From Chloroflexota bacterium (GTDB lineage: Bacteria; Chloroflexota; Anaerolineae; Aggregatilineales; Phototrophicaceae), in assembly GCA_026706395.1 (NCBI GenBank), contig JAPOYU010000003.1, positions 59,776 through 66,492 of the forward strand: a stretch of DNA of 6,717 nucleotides, given 5' to 3'. The stretch's first letter is position 1; every line of letters begins with the position of its first letter. The notes under the pieces are model-generated. The model saw nothing but the letters and a program-made list of their open reading frames with translations, made no database searches and was not told where the DNA came from. A program made the position numbers and the translations under genes. Shown here piece after piece: positions 6,518-6,717 of the stretch.

Positions 6518-6544
6518 TTGGTCAGTCCGTGCATGGGTTATAAT
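6518..6544 (+). promoter_or_regulatory. Candidate promoter of the substrate-binding-protein gene
   Basis: A perfect TATAAT -10 box lies at 6539-6544. A partial -35, TTGGTC (6518-6523), is 15 bp upstream, shorter than ideal. Transcription would start near 6551 with a leader of about 44 nt. The -10 lies in an interrupted palindrome TGG-G-TTATAA-T-CCA (6534-6547, one mismatched pair). A separate promoter would let the binding protein be made in excess over the membrane parts, as is usual for ABC importers. Confidence 0.5.
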
Positions 6545-6558
6545 CCAGCCCATCACGA

Positions 6559-6574
6559 TTGCGCAATTGGTCAA
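6559..6574 (+). promoter_or_regulatory. RutR-like palindromic operator candidate
   Basis: TTGCGCA-AT-TGGTCAA fits 12 of the 14 fixed positions of the E. coli RutR consensus TTGACCA-NN-TGGTCAA. It also contains the exact 10-bp palindrome ATTGCGCAAT (6558-6567). It lies just downstream of the expected transcription start, a repressor-like place. TTGGTCA also occurs at 6518-6524 over the -35. Whether this organism has a RutR-type regulator is unknown. Confidence 0.3.
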
Positions 6575-6581
6575 AGTTGAT

Positions 6582-6587
6582 GGAGGA
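6582..6587 (+). promoter_or_regulatory. Ribosome binding site of the substrate-binding-protein gene
   Basis: GGAGGA lies 7 bases before ATG 6595. It is the best rightward Shine-Dalgarno in the window, in line with high expression of a binding protein. Confidence 0.8.
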
Positions 6588-6594
6588 TAACATC

Positions 6595-6717
6595 ATGTGT
6601 AGAGTAGTTGGATTGCTGGTCGTTCTTGTTCTACTATTGGGCGTTTCCGCTGCCACGGCGGATGGGCATTTGACGCCGATCAAGCTGCAATTGCAGTGGG
6701 TGGCGCAATCGCAATTC
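6595..6717 (+). CDS. ABC importer substrate-binding protein, NMT1/THI5-like, 5' part only
   Basis: Only the first 41 codons are inside the window and the frame runs off the right edge. Residues 4-17 are a hydrophobic core and SAATA (18-22) followed by Asp23 is a good signal peptidase I site, so the protein is exported. Cys2 is too close to the start to be a lipobox. The mature start TPIKLQLQWVAQSQF (27-41) matches the opening beta strand and first loop of NMT1/THI5-like proteins (typically K-L-x-L-x-W followed by QxxFAGxY or NxxHAGxY), the family of ThiY and riboflavin- or pyrimidine-type binding proteins. It follows both permeases and the ATPase, completing an importer. The ligand could be a pyrimidine, a thiamin precursor, riboflavin or another small molecule; the window is too short to tell. 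Confidence 0.8.
   Translation, partial: MCRVVGLLVVLVLLLGVSAATADGHLTPIKLQLQWVAQSQF

Noticed and set aside
6506..6594. TPP riboswitch, suggested by the ThiY-like binding protein
   Set aside because: The conserved TPP blocks (CTGAGA and GGGTGC-type) are absent here and in the 3031-3126 gap, and the space is too short for a full element.

Overview
The window is a GC-rich, tightly packed bacterial catabolic and uptake locus with six protein genes, two of them cut by the window edges. The taxon cannot be fixed from sequence alone. The gene content and the permease with a large extra N-terminal part would fit an environmental Chloroflexota-like (Anaerolineae-type) bacterium, but that is a weak guess.

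Left part, minus strand, 1-1386: a CoA-acylating methylmalonate/malonate-semialdehyde dehydrogenase (mmsA), missing its last few tens of residues at the left edge. Middle, 1387-1737: a 351-bp AT-richer divergent control region. It holds four exact copies of the palindrome TGTACA (three at an exact 25-bp step), a perfect 9-bp inverted repeat next to a candidate mmsA -10 box, and a candidate promoter for the rightward genes. Right part, plus strand, 1738-6717: a class III aminotransferase of the AGXT2 type (1738-3030), then an ABC importer of the NitT/TauT/ThiXYZ class. The importer consists of an oversized permease (3127-4869), an ATPase (4878-5672), a second permease (5669-6505), and the start of a secreted substrate-binding protein (6595 to the right edge). 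The binding-protein gene has its own good -10 box and a palindromic candidate operator.

Reading the genes together: an AGXT2-type enzyme moves the amino group of a beta-amino acid (beta-alanine or 3-aminoisobutyrate) to pyruvate or glyoxylate. The resulting malonate or methylmalonate semialdehyde is the substrate of MmsA, giving acetyl-CoA or propionyl-CoA. These are the last two steps of reductive uracil/thymine breakdown. The binding protein starts like the NMT1/THI5 family, whose known members bind pyrimidine-type ligands among others. The best joint hypothesis is therefore a pyrimidine or beta-amino-acid salvage and catabolic locus. No dihydropyrimidine dehydrogenase, dihydropyrimidinase or ureidopropionase lies inside the window, so the ligand is inferred, not shown.

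The points most worth a second look are (1) the first permease, which appears to carry half of a substrate-binding-protein fold inside a periplasmic loop plus four extra N-terminal membrane segments, (2) the regularly spaced TGTACA array, and (3) a site before the binding-protein gene that matches 12 of 14 fixed positions of the E. coli RutR (uracil-responsive) consensus.
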